Shown here: positions 56,014 through 64,000 of the stretch, in pieces
How positions within the stretch are numbered: the first letter of the stretch is position 1
Layout of the letters: each line of letters opens with the position of its first letter
Made by a program: the position numbers and the translations under genes
Assembly: GCA_949825065.1 (NCBI GenBank)
Contig: OX463849.1
Location: 29,500,043-29,564,042, forward strand
Reading direction: 5' to 3'
Source: Odontocerum albicorne
Lineage: Eukaryota; Arthropoda; Insecta; Trichoptera; Odontoceridae
Length of the DNA: 64,000 nucleotides
The notes under the pieces: model-generated
Database searches by the model: none
Told to the model about the DNA's origin: nothing
The model's input: only the letters and a program-made list of their open reading frames with translations

Positions 56014-56240
56014 GTCAGTGTTATCTCTTATTCACGATGGTATTACTAATATGTGCGAGCACGAACAACGAATTTCGTGCCCACTTAAGTGGCTCTAAAC
56101 CCGAAGACTGGATTAATGAGGTCGCAGACAATTTTGTTTCCTGGCCACGCTCTTCAATATGCCTGAATCACCAATTCGGATAATTTGAAGTAATCCTATG
56201 AATATTAGGTTCAGATAATAAATTATATTACTCCATAAAA

Positions 56241-56470
56241 TTGTATTATATTGTATTACACTTTCATAGCATAAAGTACAATTGGACGGGCTCATTGCTA
56301 TGTGGCAATCTCTTCCAGCCAATCAGAAAGATATTAAAGAGGTCTTAAGTGAAAATCAGGCTGGAATGCTTTTTAAAAAAATCTGGGCTGGAGCGGAATT
56401 TGAACCCGTCGCTGGCAATCTCCGCGCTGGAAGACAGGCATCTTACCAACTAGGCCACAGAGGTCGCGTA
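56241..56470 (-). mobile_element. SINE family A, full copy
   Basis: On the minus strand: CTACGCGACCTCTGTGGCC, A box TAGTTGGTAAGATGCCTGT, B box GGGTTCAAATTCC, body (AGCATTCCAGCCTGATTTTC) and tail GGCTGGAAGAGATTGCCACA with TATGAAAGTGTAATACAA. The best preserved copy. Confidence 0.85.
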
Positions 56471-57129
56471 GCATTATATGAATCAATAAACATATGAATG
56501 AATGTGACGTTTTTGTTTAATGGTAAAATGTTAACATTTTTATTATGGACAGAACTATATGAATTAAATGTAAATATATATCGGGAGGAAAGAACTCTTT
56601 TTTGGAGTAATACCTAATTCTTGCTGATCCAGCACGGCAGGAGAAATAATCATAACTTTATCACCCCATCTGGAGAGTATCAGATCCTCCCCTTATCCGG
56701 ATGCAGAAGGAGTAATCCTTTATTACCTTGTCGCGCGCACCAACAATAATTCAAGGTGTCTGGAGCACTCGCTGCAAGTGTCGTAGGAGCTGCATATGTG
56801 ATGAACAAACTAGAGTTCTGCAACTCTGTGAGCCATTCGGTTATTACATGTGGAAGATCGCGCTTCACGGATAGGGTGAGATTAACGTTGAAAATATTGG
56901 TTTAAATAATAAAATTGTGAACTTCACGTATGTTACGTGTGCAATATCCTCACCATAAAAAAATACGTGTTCATGGATATCCAAACAAGGATCTAAAGTT
57001 AAATAAAAATAACAACAGTACTTCACAAATTGCTGAGCTGTGAGGCTCTGTCAAGGGATCCCAAACTGAGAATATATAATTTATCAAAGGTTTCATCTTC
57101 AGTGGAAGGTGTATTAGACAAGACCAAGT
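56471..57129. other. Unassigned stretch
   Basis: 56590-56870 is less AT-rich without a recognisable domain. Confidence 0.35.
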
Positions 57130-57285
57130 AAAGTTTACTTACGTTTAGTGAATGACGTACAAAAAAAAGTAGAGTGAGAGAAATCGTAAGATATATAAGA
57201 AAGAGACGTAAAAAGAGTCGAGACAAGATTGTCTGGTGCTCTATTATTTCTGCCTACCGCGACAAAGAAATGGCGTGATGGTAAG
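57130..57285 (+). mobile_element. RTE-like LINE 3' end fragment
   Basis: GAGAGAAATCGTAAGATATA, then GTCTGGTGCTCTATTATTTC, TGCCTACCGCGACAAAGAAA and TGGCGTGATGGTAA, close to 46846-46965. Confidence 0.65.
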
Positions 57286-57302
57286 TATGAAGCAAAATAT
57301 TA

Positions 57303-57373
57303 AGTAATTAATTACTTTGTTATTCCACTGATTGCATTAACCCTACGACACGTATATCTTCTATCTTGAGGCT
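57303..57373. repeat. Unclassified dispersed repeat E, copy 2
   Basis: Partner of 13518-13605. Confidence 0.5.
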
Positions 57374-57469
57374 CCATACTTTATTTATTACACTATTTCG
57401 TATTTCTTGATTAAGGATTTAAAACATCATTTTAATAAAAAAATACAGATGCGTGAGACTCTCGCGCGG

Positions 57470-57486
57470 TAGAAGTGAAACTTCTT
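57470..57486. other. TAGAAGTGAAACTTCTT quasi-palindrome
   Basis: This inverted-repeat motif left of the (TA)n/palindrome block mirrors the AGAAGTTTCACTTC box of the AT-rich repeat right of it (63590-63602) and at 661-675. Confidence 0.5.
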
Positions 57487-57606
57487 AGATCTTAGGAAAA
57501 GTTGATTTTACACATTGCTTTTTTTCCATTTGTTAACGATTTTTATTTAGGATAAGGAAATCGTGATGTGGAATTTAACTCAAGAAAATCTCTCGTAATT
57601 AAATAA

Positions 57607-60190
<2,584 letters not shown>

Positions 60191-60226
60191 TATAACAAAC
60201 AATGATGTTATAAAAAACTTATGACC
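60191..60226. other. 36-bp patchwork at the palindrome centre
   Basis: TATAACAAACAATGATG (60191-60207) also occurs in the right arm at 60239. CTTATGACCA (60218-60227) occurs in left-arm orientation inside each unit. So the junction is assembled from short pieces of both arms. Confidence 0.85.
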
Positions 60227-63608
<3,382 letters not shown>

Positions 63609-64000
63609 ATCTCTTCGGACCCCATGAATATAAAGCATAGTGTCTCCATTTCTCGTGTAGGATTCACCATTCCGTAGTTATAATACCGAATGTCGTATGC
63701 ACCATTTCACAATACGCTCTCTGCTGCGCCTCGCTATTCTTCTTCCGAACACATCCACAATCATTCATGCTGCTTCAATGTTTTATTTTATAAACGTAGG
63801 AGCGGAAAAATACACCTTAATTCATCTTTATAAATAATGCAAATTTAAAAACGTATAAAACACATGTTTTTTTTATCATCTCCGTACCAATCTTAATTTA
63901 ATTATTTTATGGCAAATACCTGCATGGCCAATAATTTGTAAAATACTTATCTTCTGAATCCGGAGCGGGTATGATTACTGTTAATACCCATTTTGAAAAC
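63609..64000. other. Unassigned stretch to the window end
   Basis: No feature recognised. Confidence 0.4.

Overview
The window is AT-rich, repeat-dense nuclear DNA from an arthropod, most likely an insect. The evidence is the set of decayed LINE, SINE and mariner/Tigger/hAT relics, a short run of the insect-type telomere motif (CCTAA), and a histone H2A pseudogene whose C-terminus is arthropod-like. I found no intact protein-coding gene. The best candidate for a real gene is a 5' end at about 17.83-18.38 kb: TATA box, initiator, a signal-peptide first exon with a splice donor, and a possible 18-base microexon. The rest of that gene is not visible. A 200-base assembly gap lies at 21871-22070.

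Layout. 1-0.7 kb: an extremely AT-rich repeat ending in a conserved 75-base box, whose sister copy lies at 62.9-63.6 kb. 0.7-18 kb: degraded LINE 3' ends of at least two families, tRNA-derived SINEs of three families, hairpins and minisatellites. 18-34 kb: the candidate gene start; a 547-bp deleted mariner derivative with TA target duplication; LINE relics; the gap; an H2A pseudogene; a 26-bp minisatellite; a broken mariner transposase gene; and an 829-bp Tigger/pogo derivative inserted in a LINE. 35-37.1 kb: a 45-bp x 32 minisatellite, open in both strands but apparently non-coding, followed by a 50-bp x 8 minisatellite. 37-57 kb: LINE relics (the best is an RTE-like reverse transcriptase at 45.2-46.9 kb, split by a foldback element), a 280-bp hairpin, a foldback family whose arm has grown into a minisatellite, and a 660-bp hAT-like element with 8-bp target duplication. 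57.6-62.9 kb: two (TA)n tracts enclosing a 4.8-kb palindrome made of a ~517-bp unit in two opposed tandem arrays.

Two observations stand out. First, the octamer TACTCGTA/TACGAGTA occurs at least 19 times, where base composition predicts two or three. In comparisons between copies of interspersed repeats it behaves as a 6-bp insertion at a TA, as an excision footprint of a mariner-like transposon with 4-nt staggered ends would. Second, the 517-bp units of the palindrome differ almost only in one homopolymer length, and the centre of the palindrome is a patchwork of short pieces of the arms.

The elements do not work together as a pathway. The window is a record of transposition. One functional link can be read: SINE family A carries a 3' tail nearly the same as that of the commonest LINE 3' end here, which suggests it was mobilised by that LINE's machinery.
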